Source: Vulcanisaeta distributa JCM 11217
GTDB taxonomy: Archaea > Thermoproteota > Thermoprotei > Thermoproteales > Thermocladiaceae
Reading direction: 5' to 3'
NCBI RefSeq assembly: GCF_001316005.1
Contig: NZ_BBBJ01000001.1
Coordinates: 1-64,000, forward strand
DNA length: 64,000 nt
In this document: positions 1-9,601 of the stretch, one piece after another
How the letters are laid out: each line of letters starts with the position of its first letter
Position numbering within the stretch: the stretch's first letter is position 1
Notes under the pieces: model-generated
What the model was told of the DNA's origin: nothing
Database searches by the model: none
Seen by the model: the letters and a program-made list of their open reading frames with translations, nothing else
Program-made: the position numbers and the translations under genes

Positions 1-6
1 CAGTGA

Positions 7-629
7 TCACGGGTGTTTAACCTCGGTGGTTAATAAGGCAATGCCAATCATCAACCAGGCAATTAGTAGCAGTACTAGCCCAATTATTATCGGCGTCAGT
101 ACGGCACCCACTATATAGAGTGAACCGCCAATTCTGACGTAATCACTACCCGTATATGTATAGGTCCTCCTGGCAATACGGTACATGAACACCGACGAAG
201 CAATTAGTGGTATAGACGCGAAGATGCCCACGGCCATTATCAACTCCATAAACTGTAGAAACTCAGTGAACGGAGTATACACAAACCCAGACACACCATT
301 ACGCCCATAATACACACCAGGCACGCCAATGGCGTGGGTTATAATCATAACAAGCATGGAGAAGGTGGGGGTTATGAATGAGGAAGAGCAGGAAAAAGCT
401 AAATTATGAATACGGCGAATGCCACAACGGTTAATATGAACCAGATAATCGCATTATTCCTTAATGAATTATCATGAAGATTATTGGCGACCTCAATAAT
501 TCCCACCAGGAATATAACCATACCAACAACACCCAACACGCCATAGCCAAGAAAACCAACACAAGCAAGTATCGCACCAACTCCTGCCATAACCCTGGCA
601 CTACCCAAGTCCATGACCATTAATGACAC
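7..629 (-). CDS. DUF996-like membrane protein, interrupted
   Basis: Multi-pass membrane protein of unknown function. The first part (629 down to 399) opens with LGSARVMAGVGAILACVG and two hydrophobic segments, the usual start of the archaeal DUF996 family. The second part (357 down to 7) has two more membrane segments at about its residues 36-58 and 80-108 with a basic loop (MYRIARRTYTYTG). Together they reach the roughly 200 residues expected, so I read one gene. The frame is lost between 360 and 415, where a run of five G (plus strand 367-371) lies; at least one more shift there is unresolved. It could instead be two small proteins. Confidence 0.5.
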
Positions 630-945
630 AGCGAGCCATTATTTAAGCAATGCATTAATCATATATTTGATAAGGCTAAAATACATGAAATGCTAAGTAA
701 TTAAAATATGGCAATAATAGCTATGCCTAATTGAGATTGCGCGTAGTCCTATCTATATGTAATTGAAATAAAGCCCTGTGTGAGTAGGTGCGGGCGCGCG
801 CATTGGGCTATGGCATAAATACTATATGTATAATTATTGATTAATTAAATAGATTATTTATTGATTAACTAATCGAGAGCCTGAACTGTAATTTCCACGG
901 GATATATAGACCGCAGCCAGATAGAGCGGTTTAGTCGCTCTTAGC
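630..945. other. AT-rich intergenic region without a gene
   Basis: No credible coding frame on either strand. It is AT-rich apart from a short alternating GC stretch near 790-801. It separates the divergent-looking block around the DUF996-like gene from the PaREP1 gene. I see no RNA gene in it. Confidence 0.5.
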
Positions 946-1466
946 TTACTTACACTGTGCTAGGTCTATGAATTCCTCCTTAACTAGTTCCCGGTATATG
1001 GTTGCCATGTCACTTAGAAATTTACAGATGAATTCCTTAGCATCATCATCGCTTCTAAATACGCTGAATATACCCTCCCTATCAGGCCCATTATACTGAT
1101 ACCTATGTAATTCAAGGGACGCCAGGGTTAGGTATGGCATCAAGGGATTGAGGGCGCTGAGTATCTTTGATACTTCAAACATCCTAATCGTTGGCATGAA
1201 GGCAGCAACATACAGTGCCTCATTAATCCTTTCCCTCAATCCCCCCTAACCTTAACCCTACGCCTATACACCTTGCTCAATTCATTAATTTCGCCTGCAG
1301 ATATTGCCGCGAGAAATGATTTCCATGCCTGAAATGCCTTACCGGCGGCGTTTCTGACCAATCCCTCTCTAAGCATGCTAATCGCTATCTCAGCCTCGTA
1401 CTTAGTCTCAAGAAGTCTCGTCCTCCTATAACCATCAACGTCAAACCAGGGCTTTGGAAGCTCCAT
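946..1466 (-). CDS. PaREP1 family protein, interrupted
   Basis: PaREP1 proteins are an expanded Thermoproteales family of unknown function. The N-terminal part (1466-1236) begins MELPKPWFDVDGYRRTR and holds the family signature GLVRNAAGKAFQAWKSFL. The C-terminal part (1239-946) has the second signature, ELHRYQYNGPDREG. The two parts are out of frame at a run of six C (1241-1246). Seven or four would give a continuous protein reading RVRG(G)LRERINEAL. First of three PaREP1 copies here (others at 20163 and 58553). Confidence 0.8.
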
Positions 1467-1590
1467 GGCTAAGCATTAATTAGTCTCATGAACTAATAAA
1501 CTCTATGCAATGCCAGCAATAGCTAGCACCAGTTATAGTGTCTGATCACTCAATCCGCGTTTATAACCAGGTCCGTAGAAGCCATGAATA

Positions 1591-2543
1591 ATGCACTATA
1601 GAGTCCTGGGTCGTACCGGCATTAAGGTTTCGGAGGTTAGCTTTGGCGCCTGGGTCATTGGTACGGGCATGTATGGAGTGCATGACCGCAATCATGACAT
1701 GTCCCTAATAAGGATGGCCCTAGACCTCGGCATTAATACCTTTGATACCGCGGACATGTACGGCGATGGACTTAGCGAGAAGATACTCGGCGAGGCTCTT
1801 AGGGTTATGACGTTAATGTATTCACAAAGGTTGGTTATGAGGTTGGTAAAATAATTAATGGTAGGCACATCCAGAACTTCAGCGTTAATTACATAATCAA
1901 CGCTGTCAGGGAATCCTTCAATAGGCTGGGTAGGAGGATAACACTCCTTCAACTCCATAACCCACCGATCAATGTAATTAGGGATAGGGAGTTGCATAGG
2001 GCTTTGCTAAAGCTTGTGGAGGATGGGTACGTTGAGCACGTGGGCATCGCCCTCGGCCCTGAAACGAACATACTCGATGAAGGCTTGGCAGCTATTGATG
2101 AGGGTTATGAATCAATAATGTTCGTATTCAATATTCTGGAGCAGGAACCCGGCAGGACATTGATAAGGCGTGGTGCTGAGAGATCTATTGGCTTAATAAC
2201 TAGGGTTCCGCATGCCTCAAACGTATTAACGAGTAGGCAGGACATAAACTTCAGGCCAAATGACCATAGAAACCTAAGGGATAGGGGGGGCTGGTTAATT
2301 AAGGCACTTAATTTCACGAATACGAGGATTAAGCCCATAGCCCAGTCCCTGGGCATGGACCTGGAGACCCTAGCCATTAAGTACGTGCTTTCTTACCCAA
2401 TAAGCACGGTAATGATTACAGCAACAAGCATTGAGGAATTGATGAAGTACGTGGGCGCCGCCGACGGCAATTACCTAAATGATGATGCTGTAAGGGCCCT
2501 AGAAAGCCTTTACGCGGAATTCACGAAATCGCTCAATGAGTGA
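1591..2543 (+). CDS. aldo/keto reductase, one frameshift
   Basis: NAD(P)H-dependent aldo/keto reductase with a TIM barrel. The start MHYRVLGRTGIKVSEVSFG is typical of the group related to voltage-gated potassium-channel beta subunits. The catalytic tetrad can be followed across the break: Asp and Tyr in NTFDTADMYG, Lys in VFTKVG, His in LLQLHNPP. The frame is lost near 1802-1804, where three G stand and four restore EALRGYDVNVFTKVGYE; it is then open to 2543. About 317 residues, normal for the family. Physiological substrate not predictable. Confidence 0.85.
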
Positions 2544-2645
2544 GGCATCAAGAACCCAAGTTCCTCATCACTCGCCATCAGTCATGGCGGTCATCTTCAC
2601 ACGGTATATAACCACCGCAGCATTTATATCCATTTCTAGCTGGGA

Positions 2646-3067
2646 TCACGCATTACCACGTATTACGGCATCAACGAATTCCCTAAAGCTAATGGCGTTA
2701 CTCGTTGACTTAAGCATCTGCTATCCTCAGTCACCAATACCAAGCCCATGCTCTCCGCGGCATATACATAGCTCGCATCGTAAAAAGTCAAACCTCTACT
2801 TACTGACAACCTTAGCACCTCGGCAATTGGCGGATCGGCAAGTATGTTAATCTGTCCTAAAATCTCCTGAATCAACTCAGCGGCTTTATCAAGGTCCTTA
2901 ATGCGCTTGAATATATATGCCTCCTTCCATAGCACATTACCTATTTCATATATTGTTAAGTGCAGTATGTAAATATTCTTAATTATCCCTCCCTGAGAAA
3001 TAATATCGCCCCCCCGTTGAATCAATAGGAATAAGGCTGAGGCATCGAGTAAGTATTTACCTTGCAT
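2646..3067 (-). CDS. vapC: PIN-domain VapC-like toxin, C-terminal frameshift
   Basis: Probable PIN-domain ribonuclease, the toxin of a VapBC pair. Acidic residues expected for Mg binding are in LLDASALFLL near the N-terminus, in the conserved Glu of TIYEIGNVLWKE, and in LTFYDASYVYAAE and LVTEDSR. In the written frame it ends in an atypical tail. Adding one base near 2718 restores the usual family ending (...STSNAISFREFVDAV) and moves the stop to 2646. It overlaps the antitoxin gene upstream by 11 bases. Confidence 0.75.
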
Positions 3068-3308
3068 CCCTATCCTCCCTTATTAACCTAACAACCTCCT
3101 CCTCACTAATACCACTAAGCAATTCCCTAAGCTCATCAGCCATTCTCCTCAACCTCTCCCTCTCCTTCTCCTCAATCGCTTCCTCAAGCGCTCTCTCGAC
3201 AACCTCCCTAATATTTATACCAAGCCTCTCAGCTCTCTCCTTCAACTCTCTCCTAACCCTAACGGTGAGAATAACGGTAGAGCCCACGTATGTAATACCG
3301 AATACCAT
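3057..3308 (-). CDS. vapB: VapB-like antitoxin
   Basis: Small basic-acidic protein of 83 residues preceding the PIN toxin and overlapping it. The N-terminus (STVILTVRVRRELKERAERLG) forms the beta strand and helix of a ribbon-helix-helix DNA-binding fold. It is followed by a highly charged helical tail (EEAIEEKERERLRRMADELRELL) that should bind the toxin. The start is less certain; an internal Val or Ile could be used. Expected to repress its own operon. Confidence 0.7.
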   Translation of the reverse strand: MVFGITYVGSTVILTVRVRRELKERAERLGINIREVVERALEEAIEEKERERLRRMADELRELLSGISEEEVVRLIREDRDAR

Positions 3309-3356
3309 AATATAAATCTTTCGTAATATTAAATTCGTAATACGAAAACCAACATA

Positions 3357-3647
3357 TTAATCCTCCTCTGAACCACAGATCTCGTCAATCACCTCATTAA
3401 TGTCACCATTAGTCTCAAAGTCAATAATCTCAGGCTTATCACCACCAAGCAGCGCATAAGCCATGCCGTCACTACTCAGTAACACGTATGTGCAGGACTT
3501 AATGAGTATGTAATCACCAAGCTCTACATAACCCATTGTGTAGAGAGCCTTCCTATAATTATCCTCAACAAACCTAATCAACTTCATGAAGGACTCCACA
3601 TCACCATCCTCAACACCAACCAACAAATCCTCAATCGAGTCCTCCAC
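3357..3647 (-). CDS. small acidic hypothetical protein
   Basis: 96-residue strongly acidic protein (MEDSIEDLLVGVEDGDVESF at the start, CGSEED at the end) with a hydrophobic middle (YILIKSCTYVLLSSDGMAYALL). I do not recognise a family. It lies upstream of the VapBC pair on the same strand with a 48-base gap. It could be an accessory or unrelated gene. Confidence 0.5.
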   Translation of the reverse strand: MEDSIEDLLVGVEDGDVESFMKLIRFVEDNYRKALYTMGYVELGDYILIKSCTYVLLSSDGMAYALLGGDKPEIIDFETNGDINEVIDEICGSEED

Positions 3648-3718
3648 AGGCTAGGAAACCCAAAACAAAATATAAAACTCACTCTAGAGTCGATGACCAA
3701 ACATTTAAAGGAAACTAA

Positions 3719-4535
3719 ATGATGAAGGAATTCTAGTAATCATTATCGTATCAATACTCATAGGCATAAACTACGTATTTGCGACGTCGGCTATGTATGT
3801 AGGGAAGGGTCCATGGTCACTGAGGGCACGCTTTGGACACCAATTGCATTACTGAATTCCCCCCCATACAATGGATATGCAAGCGTGCAAGGCGCCTACA
3901 CGGCCACCTACGTATTTAGCTCAGGTCCCCCCCTAATCCTAACAAGTCAGGTCTTGTCTCAATCATTTACGGTTATTTACGCAAGTAATGGTTCAGCAGT
4001 TGGTCTCTTCAGGCTGGATAAGTGGGCCATCCATAGTACGAGGATGGTCCCAGTTATTGGTGGTTGGTACGAACCATGCACGTAACAATATGTCGCTCAA
4101 GACCTAGGCCCTGTCTTAATAAACAATGCACCATATTATAAAATCATTCCGGTATTACCGCCTGGAACAATCTCAGACCAAAATGAATCACGTCAGGTAT
4201 ATGCAATGATCCTAAACGGAACCGGTTATTACTCGGTGATCTTCAATAATGGCTTCAGTAATAGCAGCGTAATTGATGTAAGGTACATGTGCAATGCCTC
4301 ATCACAAATAGGTTACTATACGGTAAATTACTACATTAAGTCGCCGATACTATTGATTACGAATATCACAGTACCGATAAATGGGTATGTAAGTAATGGC
4401 CTCGCTATAATATGGACGAGCTATACAAAGATCACACTTAATTACACGTTATTACCTGGGTACGTATATGTAATATCGAGGGCAGGTGGTCAGGGGCCGG
4501 CATACGCCTTTGCGGCAAAGCCCTGCTCAGGATAA
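3719..4535 (+). CDS. secreted protein, interrupted (frameshifts and an in-frame TAA)
   Basis: Probable exported, N-glycosylated surface protein. Near 3730-3790 a signal peptide can be read (LVIIIVSILIGINYVFATS). It is followed by a Ser/Thr/Asn-rich beta-type domain containing NXS/T sequons (NASSQ, NGTGYY, NITVP). Two single-base gaps at G runs (near 3726 and at 3809-3811) separate the signal peptide from the body. The body is open in one frame from 3813 to 4535 except for a single TAA at 4083-4085. Function unknown; it may be a decaying gene. Confidence 0.5.
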
Positions 4536-4575
4536 GTGATTACTAGCTATTACTGGGTCATAAAGTTGAGCCGCA

Positions 4576-5193
4576 ATGCTAAATAAGATCAAAGGCTTCA
4601 TTATCTTGTTCATGGATTCCTCAAGGTTCATAGGGCTTGTGCTGGACTTGCATAATAGGTACGGTAGTGCATTGGGCATTAGTGATGTCTATGCCTACAG
4701 CGCCCTGGGCAGGGTGATTAAGGCGGTGGGCACGGTAATAATATCCCCCCCAAACTCACCGATACTCCTCACTAAGACCCCCCCAAGGACGATATCAATG
4801 TACCTACTGGGCAATGGCTCAATCCTCGCGTTGGCCGACCTACCAATAAGTGTGGAGGTGCTCAAGAATTGCGTGGGCGAGAGGGTTGAGGTTACGAACG
4901 ACCTGTATAAACCACCAAGCACCTTAACAGCCATCAACGTTACTAAGTGCCAGGACGCCATATACAGGGCTGTTAAGGATGTTGGTAGGAAGTACGGCAT
5001 CAACCTAGAGGTTTGGATTACGAGTGAGTTGGGGGGGATGGAGGGCATTAAGGTGGTTTATAGAGGTGGTATCAAGGATTTAAAGCACTTGGTTAGGCTC
5101 ATCATTTTAATGGCTGCCTTAACGAATGTGAAGAGTGACGGTGATATTGAACCCGTGACTAAGTTAATAGGTGATTTAATGAGGAAGTACTGA
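4576..5193 (+). CDS. hypothetical protein
   Basis: Intact 205-residue protein. It begins MLNKIKGFIILFMDSSRFIG and has mixed alpha/beta character with a helical C-terminus (KHLVRLIILMAALTNVKSDG). No family recognised. Three C7/G7 runs at 4745, 4778 and 5031 encode Pro-Pro (ISPPNSP, TKTPPRT) and Gly-Gly (ELGGMEG). It converges with korB, the stops being one base apart. Confidence 0.55.
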   Translation: MLNKIKGFIILFMDSSRFIGLVLDLHNRYGSALGISDVYAYSALGRVIKAVGTVIISPPNSPILLTKTPPRTISMYLLGNGSILALADLPISVEVLKNCVGERVEVTNDLYKPPSTLTAINVTKCQDAIYRAVKDVGRKYGINLEVWITSELGGMEGIKVVYRGGIKDLKHLVRLIILMAALTNVKSDGDIEPVTKLIGDLMRKY

Positions 5194-5194
5194 A

Positions 5195-6166
<972 letters not shown>

Positions 6167-6187
6167 CGATACAAATGTCAAATGAAC

Positions 6188-6204
6188 CAGCTTATAAAGC
6201 TTTT
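6188..6204 (-). promoter_or_regulatory. TATA box for korB
   Basis: On the minus strand this reads aaagctttataagctgg, a good archaeal box A with a purine-rich element before it. It is centred about 30 bases upstream of the GTG at 6166, the spacing of a leaderless or near-leaderless transcript. Confidence 0.55.
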
Positions 6205-6471
6205 GTGAGGCGCGTAAGATATAGGCTAATTAGTCCTAAACCTGACACTTCCGCTCACCCCCCCACAATACGCAGACCCACCAGACTTTCCACAACCATG
6301 CCATACCAATACACCCACTTAGTCATACTGCAATCTTCACCCCCCCCATGCTCTCACCCTTCCCCCCCTAATAATTAACTAAAAACTAAGTGGGTAATCA
6401 CCCACATATGCATCATTATTTCAACAATAACGCTGCGAAAAGCATTAGATTATTACCCAGTGGGTTAATCC
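6205..6471. other. intergenic region with C7/C8 runs
   Basis: No coding frame that I trust. It carries a C7 at about 6258, a C8 at 6340-6347 and a C7 at 6362-6368, all outside genes. They show that the seven-base preference is not limited to reading frames. It separates divergently transcribed korB and thpR. Confidence 0.45.
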
Positions 6472-7023
6472 GTGGGTTACTTCTACGGAGTATTCGTTAA
6501 GGATTTAGACATAACGCCACTGATTAAGGCATTACCCGTGATACCCATAGAGAGGGATAACATGCACATAACCATTGCATACATTGGCGATAGGAGACCA
6601 AGCCAAGAGGTTGATGATAGGGTTGGGATAAGCCTAAGCTCAATACCGTGCTTTCGGGTTAAGCTCGGGCAATTAATGCTGCTGCCAAGCACCCTCAAGC
6701 CCAGGTACTGGCTGTGAAGGTGATTAGCAATGGGCAATTGTGTAGGCTTAGGTCGATCATAATTAGCATACTGAGGGATTCAAGCGTCACAATGAGTGAC
6801 AAGTACTCAGGTGAGTTTAAGCCACACATAACGATAGCCTACATAAAAACAAAGAAGGTGAATCCCCCAGGAAATACTTGAGACGGCCCGTGAAATGGGG
6901 GGGATTGAAAGAGAGCTTCAGGATAGGCCACTGCTAATCAACAACGTATCCCTAATACTGGCTAGGGAAAATAATTATAGGGAAATCTCAAGACATGAAT
7001 TACAGTGCCCATTCCAATATTAA
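6472..7023 (+). CDS. thpR: RNA 2',3'-cyclic phosphodiesterase (2H family), interrupted
   Basis: 2H phosphoesterase of the LigT/ThpR type, which opens 2',3'-cyclic phosphates on tRNA ends. Both catalytic HxT motifs are present at the expected distance: NMHITIAYIG in the first half and KPHITIAYIK in the second. The gene is split twice at C runs: three C near 6701 where four give LKPQVLAVKVISNG, and five C near 6867 where four give NPQEILETAREM. With both corrected it is one frame from the GTG at 6472 to the TAA at 7021, about 183 residues, normal for the family. Confidence 0.85.
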
Positions 7024-7024
7024 G

Positions 7025-7393
7025 TCATGAAAGCCTAATCACAGGATCAGCATTGCGAAACCCCACAACCCTAACCACAAGGCGCGTATTAGCCAGTGGA
7101 CCCAATAAATAACGGCAGTCCTTGAAGGGACAAACACTGGACTTATGCCTCCTCAATTTATCATCACCATAACTCTCAGTCCTAATAAGCAATAAATCCC
7201 CCCCATCACGCGTATAAATAACCCTATACGGGTAATGAATAAAGACACCACTCACTGAATCCCTAATCACCAACTCCACGTAGTCAGCCATGGATAAATC
7301 AACAAATAACGAAGTATTACTACCCTTAACCTCATCCACGCGGTGCTCCCTAATCACCAGGTTACAATTATTGGCTCCCCTGACCAACCGCAT
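7025..7393 (-). CDS. hypothetical protein
   Basis: 122-residue protein rich in beta-strand patterns (DYVELVIRDSVSGVFIHYPY, NTRLVVRVVGFRN) with two Cys (VCPFKDC). It overlaps the end of the upstream gene by 26 bases, so the two are co-transcribed. No family recognised. Probably part of the accessory block that also contains the ATPase and the TnpB-like gene. Confidence 0.5.
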   Translation of the reverse strand: MRLVRGANNCNLVIREHRVDEVKGSNTSLFVDLSMADYVELVIRDSVSGVFIHYPYRVIYTRDGGDLLLIRTESYGDDKLRRHKSSVCPFKDCRYLLGPLANTRLVVRVVGFRNADPVIRLS

Positions 7394-8087
7394 GATTACT
7401 CACCAGGGAGACCCTAAATGATTCCCAACCCCCCCTCAACAACTCATTGAATTCTGCGATCAAATTCCTAAGTCTAGCCCTTCGATAAGCCCTCAACTCA
7501 TACCTCAAATCCTCACTTAGGTAATTTATCCTAGCCCTTATCGAATTAATTATCGAATCCACAATACGCAGAGCATCATTAACGTTCACATATATTGGGT
7601 AAACACGAATGAAGGCATTGCCATACCTCGAAAAGACCTCCCTCCACCTATCCACGTTAAAGCACACCTCACGACCAATCCACGCATGGCCATACTTCGC
7701 AAAGCACCTCCTAACCTCCCTATGAAACTTCACGGATATACCCACGTCATTAGGAACCCTAAACTCAAGGATATACAACACAACACTACCACCATTACCA
7801 GGAGACACCCTACTAATTAATTGGTTAAATAAGGCGGGCAAGAATCTGGCGCCGTCACCACCAATATTAACGTCCACGATGTACGGCCTAGAATTAACGA
7901 AGTAACCCTTAACAACGGCATAATCACCACCCATCACCTGAGCTCTAACAACATTACCACCCTCGATAACCCTGACACCTTTGACATCATAAATCGCGAT
8001 AAACGGCTTGTAAGAACTAAGATAGGGCAGGACAAACTCTACATACTGACCACTCCCCCCCGAACCAACGAGCCCCCCCAACTCCAT
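7368..8087 (-). CDS. hypothetical protein of the accessory block
   Basis: The frame is open to 8258, but I place the start at the ATG at 8087 (MELGGLVGSGG). A TATA box lies about 28 bases upstream, and the longer N-terminus is Cys/Phe-rich and unlike a protein. The product has 239 residues: a Gly-rich start, a beta-rich middle (KPFIAIYDVKGVRVIEGGNVV) and a helical, Arg-rich end (YLSEDLRYELRAYRRARLRNL). Not recognised. It may be a nuclease-like or DNA-binding partner of the divergent ATPase; that is inference from position only. Confidence 0.55.
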   Translation of the reverse strand: MELGGLVGSGGSGQYVEFVLPYLSSYKPFIAIYDVKGVRVIEGGNVVRAQVMGGDYAVVKGYFVNSRPYIVDVNIGGDGARFLPALFNQLISRVSPGNGGSVVLYILEFRVPNDVGISVKFHREVRRCFAKYGHAWIGREVCFNVDRWREVFSRYGNAFIRVYPIYVNVNDALRIVDSIINSIRARINYLSEDLRYELRAYRRARLRNLIAEFNELLRGGWESFRVSLVSNHAVGQGSQ

Positions 8088-8106
8088 AGTAAACACAAAG
8101 GAAAGG

Positions 8107-8120
8107 AATAATTTAAGCAT
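8107..8120 (-). promoter_or_regulatory. TATA box for the 8087 gene
   Basis: Minus-strand reading tgcttaaattattc, centred about 28 bases before the ATG at 8087. This is why I prefer that start. A pair of 9-bp direct repeats lies immediately upstream. Confidence 0.5.
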
Positions 8121-8126
8121 AACAAA

Positions 8127-8157
8127 CCGTGCGCACACACGCAAAATACCGTGCGCA
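8127..8157. repeat. 9-bp direct repeat pair upstream of a TATA box
   Basis: ccgtgcgca occurs at 8127-8135 and again at 8149-8157, a period of 22 bp, or two helical turns. Position just upstream of the TATA box suggests a dimeric regulator binding site. No second pair was seen elsewhere in the window. Confidence 0.45.
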
Positions 8158-8335
8158 GAAAATGCACTAAAAAAGGCGCAATAACAATCCATAAGGGGGG
8201 GAGAACCATGATAAGAGCACCAAACACGGTGCATTGAGAAATTAACGAGAACCACCACTTAAAGAGGTTTTAGGCATAATTAATAACGGTGATTGAGCAT
8301 GTAGCCCTAACATGGCTTAACCGATGCATGAACCG

Positions 8336-8378
8336 CGAGGGAAATCCCCCCCAGGGTTAAGCCCTGGGGAAACCCTCG
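8336..8378. repeat. long hairpin in the divergent intergenic region
   Basis: cgaggg at 8336-8341 pairs with ccctcg at 8373-8378, and cccagggtt pairs with aagccctggg inside, giving a strong stem-loop. It abuts a copy of the sequence found at the 3' end of the TnpB-like gene (8388-8420, inverted). Probably the end of a transposon-related element or a structured RNA. Confidence 0.45.
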
Positions 8379-8387
8379 TAGGCGATT

Positions 8388-8420
8388 TAGGCGGTGAGCG
8401 ACCCCCCCTGAAGTCGGGAG
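8388..8420 (-). mobile_element. orphan copy of the TnpB-associated right-end motif
   Basis: Read on the minus strand, cccgacttca, a G run, then tcgctcaccgcct. It closely matches the end of the TnpB-like gene at 10338-10371 (cccgagaacttc, a G run, tcggctcaccgcct). In IS605-type elements this region forms the 3' scaffold of the guide RNA. No tnpB is attached to this copy. Confidence 0.45.
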
Positions 8421-8476
8421 TTGAGTATCGATAAGAAACTAATGAAAATATTACTCGATCTAGGCGATAAGCATTA

Positions 8477-9288
8477 ATGGTGATTGGCCCGCCAAGCTCT
8501 GGAAAAACCACGATAATCACTACATTGGGTTTAATGAGGCGTAAGCTCATGGGTTCATCAATAACCTACATGACTCATAAATTATCTGATGCCATTGGGG
8601 CTATGGCGAAGCCGCAAATACCCTGGAAATGCGTACGTGACAACCTATTCCTAATACTTGACTCATATGAGGAGCTAAGCACGAGACCTGGAATCTCGCT
8701 GTTAGTATCCACAGCATACAGGTTTAGAACCTATAGCAATTACGTTAGGTACCTTAGGTACCTCGCTAGAAACCCACGTAACGCCCACGCACTATGGCTT
8801 TTAGAACGAATAGCACTGCTACGCGACATCGTAACCGATCAAGACACTAACAATGAAGTTAGTAAGGTAACCACAATACTAAGTAGTAGGGATATTAAGG
8901 GGGGGACATACTTAGCAACTGCTCTAATAATCAACAGCATGTGCCAACAAGGAACAAATAACCTATTAATATTAGACGACATAACAATATTACCCATAAG
9001 AGAGGACGTACTACTAAGGGTTACTAGAATGGCGAGAGGCTTTACGAACATTTGGATGGCAATGCACAGCATAGGTAAGCTGAACCTTGAAGACCTAAAC
9101 ACACCAACGATAATAACAAGCCACAGCGGCCCCCCGCTAAATTATTATCGAGATTAAAAGACGTATTAAGCCGAATAAAACCAGGCGAAGCGCTTTACAT
9201 GGGCGTTAACGAAGAACTGAAAATAAAAATAAACGAAACAAGAGAACTACGCAATAAACTACTTAACGAAAGCAATAACGGCACATAA
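8477..9288 (+). CDS. P-loop ATPase, interrupted near the C-terminus
   Basis: Walker A is GPPSSGKTT at the N-terminus and Walker B is NNLLILDDITIL. A following RGFTNIWMAMHS suggests the sensor region of HerA/VirB4-like or viral packaging ATPases. C6 at 9130-9135 breaks the frame; seven or four continues it as SGP(P)AKLLSRLKDVLSRIKPGEALYMG to a stop at 9288. An upstream extension from TTG near 8427 (KLMKILLDLGDKH) would need one added T before 8477. Substrate unknown; probably DNA. Confidence 0.65.
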
Positions 9289-9593
9289 CCGTCACATCCA
9301 CGGCAGGCGAACCCGTTAAAATCCCCCCCCTTCCTCTTTTCAATCCCCCCCCTATGCAGGGGGGAGGAGGAAGGGAGGATGATGGGCACGAGAAACCGAG
9401 CCGTTGGTTCGGTCCTCGGACGCCCTGAGTTCATAATGATGAATCCCCATAAAATGATTAATGATTAAATCGGAGAAGCTGATTAAGCCCATCACCTGGG
9501 TACCCGCGGGGGGGCGGGCCGCCCCGCCATCGAACTTAAACGAGGGGGGGCGGTGACTGTGGAAATCCACAGTCCCGCCCCGTGGGTATCTAG
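9289..9593. other. structured GC-rich region before the TnpB-like gene
   Basis: No coding frame. It contains two C8 runs (near 9332 and 9347), the hairpin gactgtgg-aaat-ccacagtc at 9555-9574 and the long inverted repeat annotated below. It resembles a transposon left end or a structured RNA leader rather than ordinary spacer. Confidence 0.45.
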
Positions 9594-9601
9594 GTGATGG
9601 G
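9488..9601. repeat. imperfect inverted repeat enclosing a hairpin
   Basis: The left arm (9488-9508) reads cccatcacctgggtacccgc. The right arm (about 9581-9601), read in reverse, is cccatcacctagatacccac, about 17 of 20 matching. Between them is a nested perfect stem at 9555-9574. The right arm overlaps the start of the TnpB-like gene. Confidence 0.5.

Noticed and set aside
4083-4085. TAA/TAG/TGA recoding (selenocysteine or pyrrolysine)
   Set aside because: Three different stop codons, no SECIS-like structure or tRNA-Pyl seen, and the affected proteins are not of the kinds known to use them.
8088-8258. N-terminal extension of the 8087 gene, or a separate small membrane protein in another frame (8227-8039)
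   Set aside because: The TATA box and spacing favour ATG 8087. The extension is Cys/Phe-rich and the alternative frame overlaps the promoter and the direct repeats.
9289-9601. Repeat-rich GC region considered as a CRISPR array
   Set aside because: There are inverted, not regularly spaced direct, repeats, and no cas gene is nearby.
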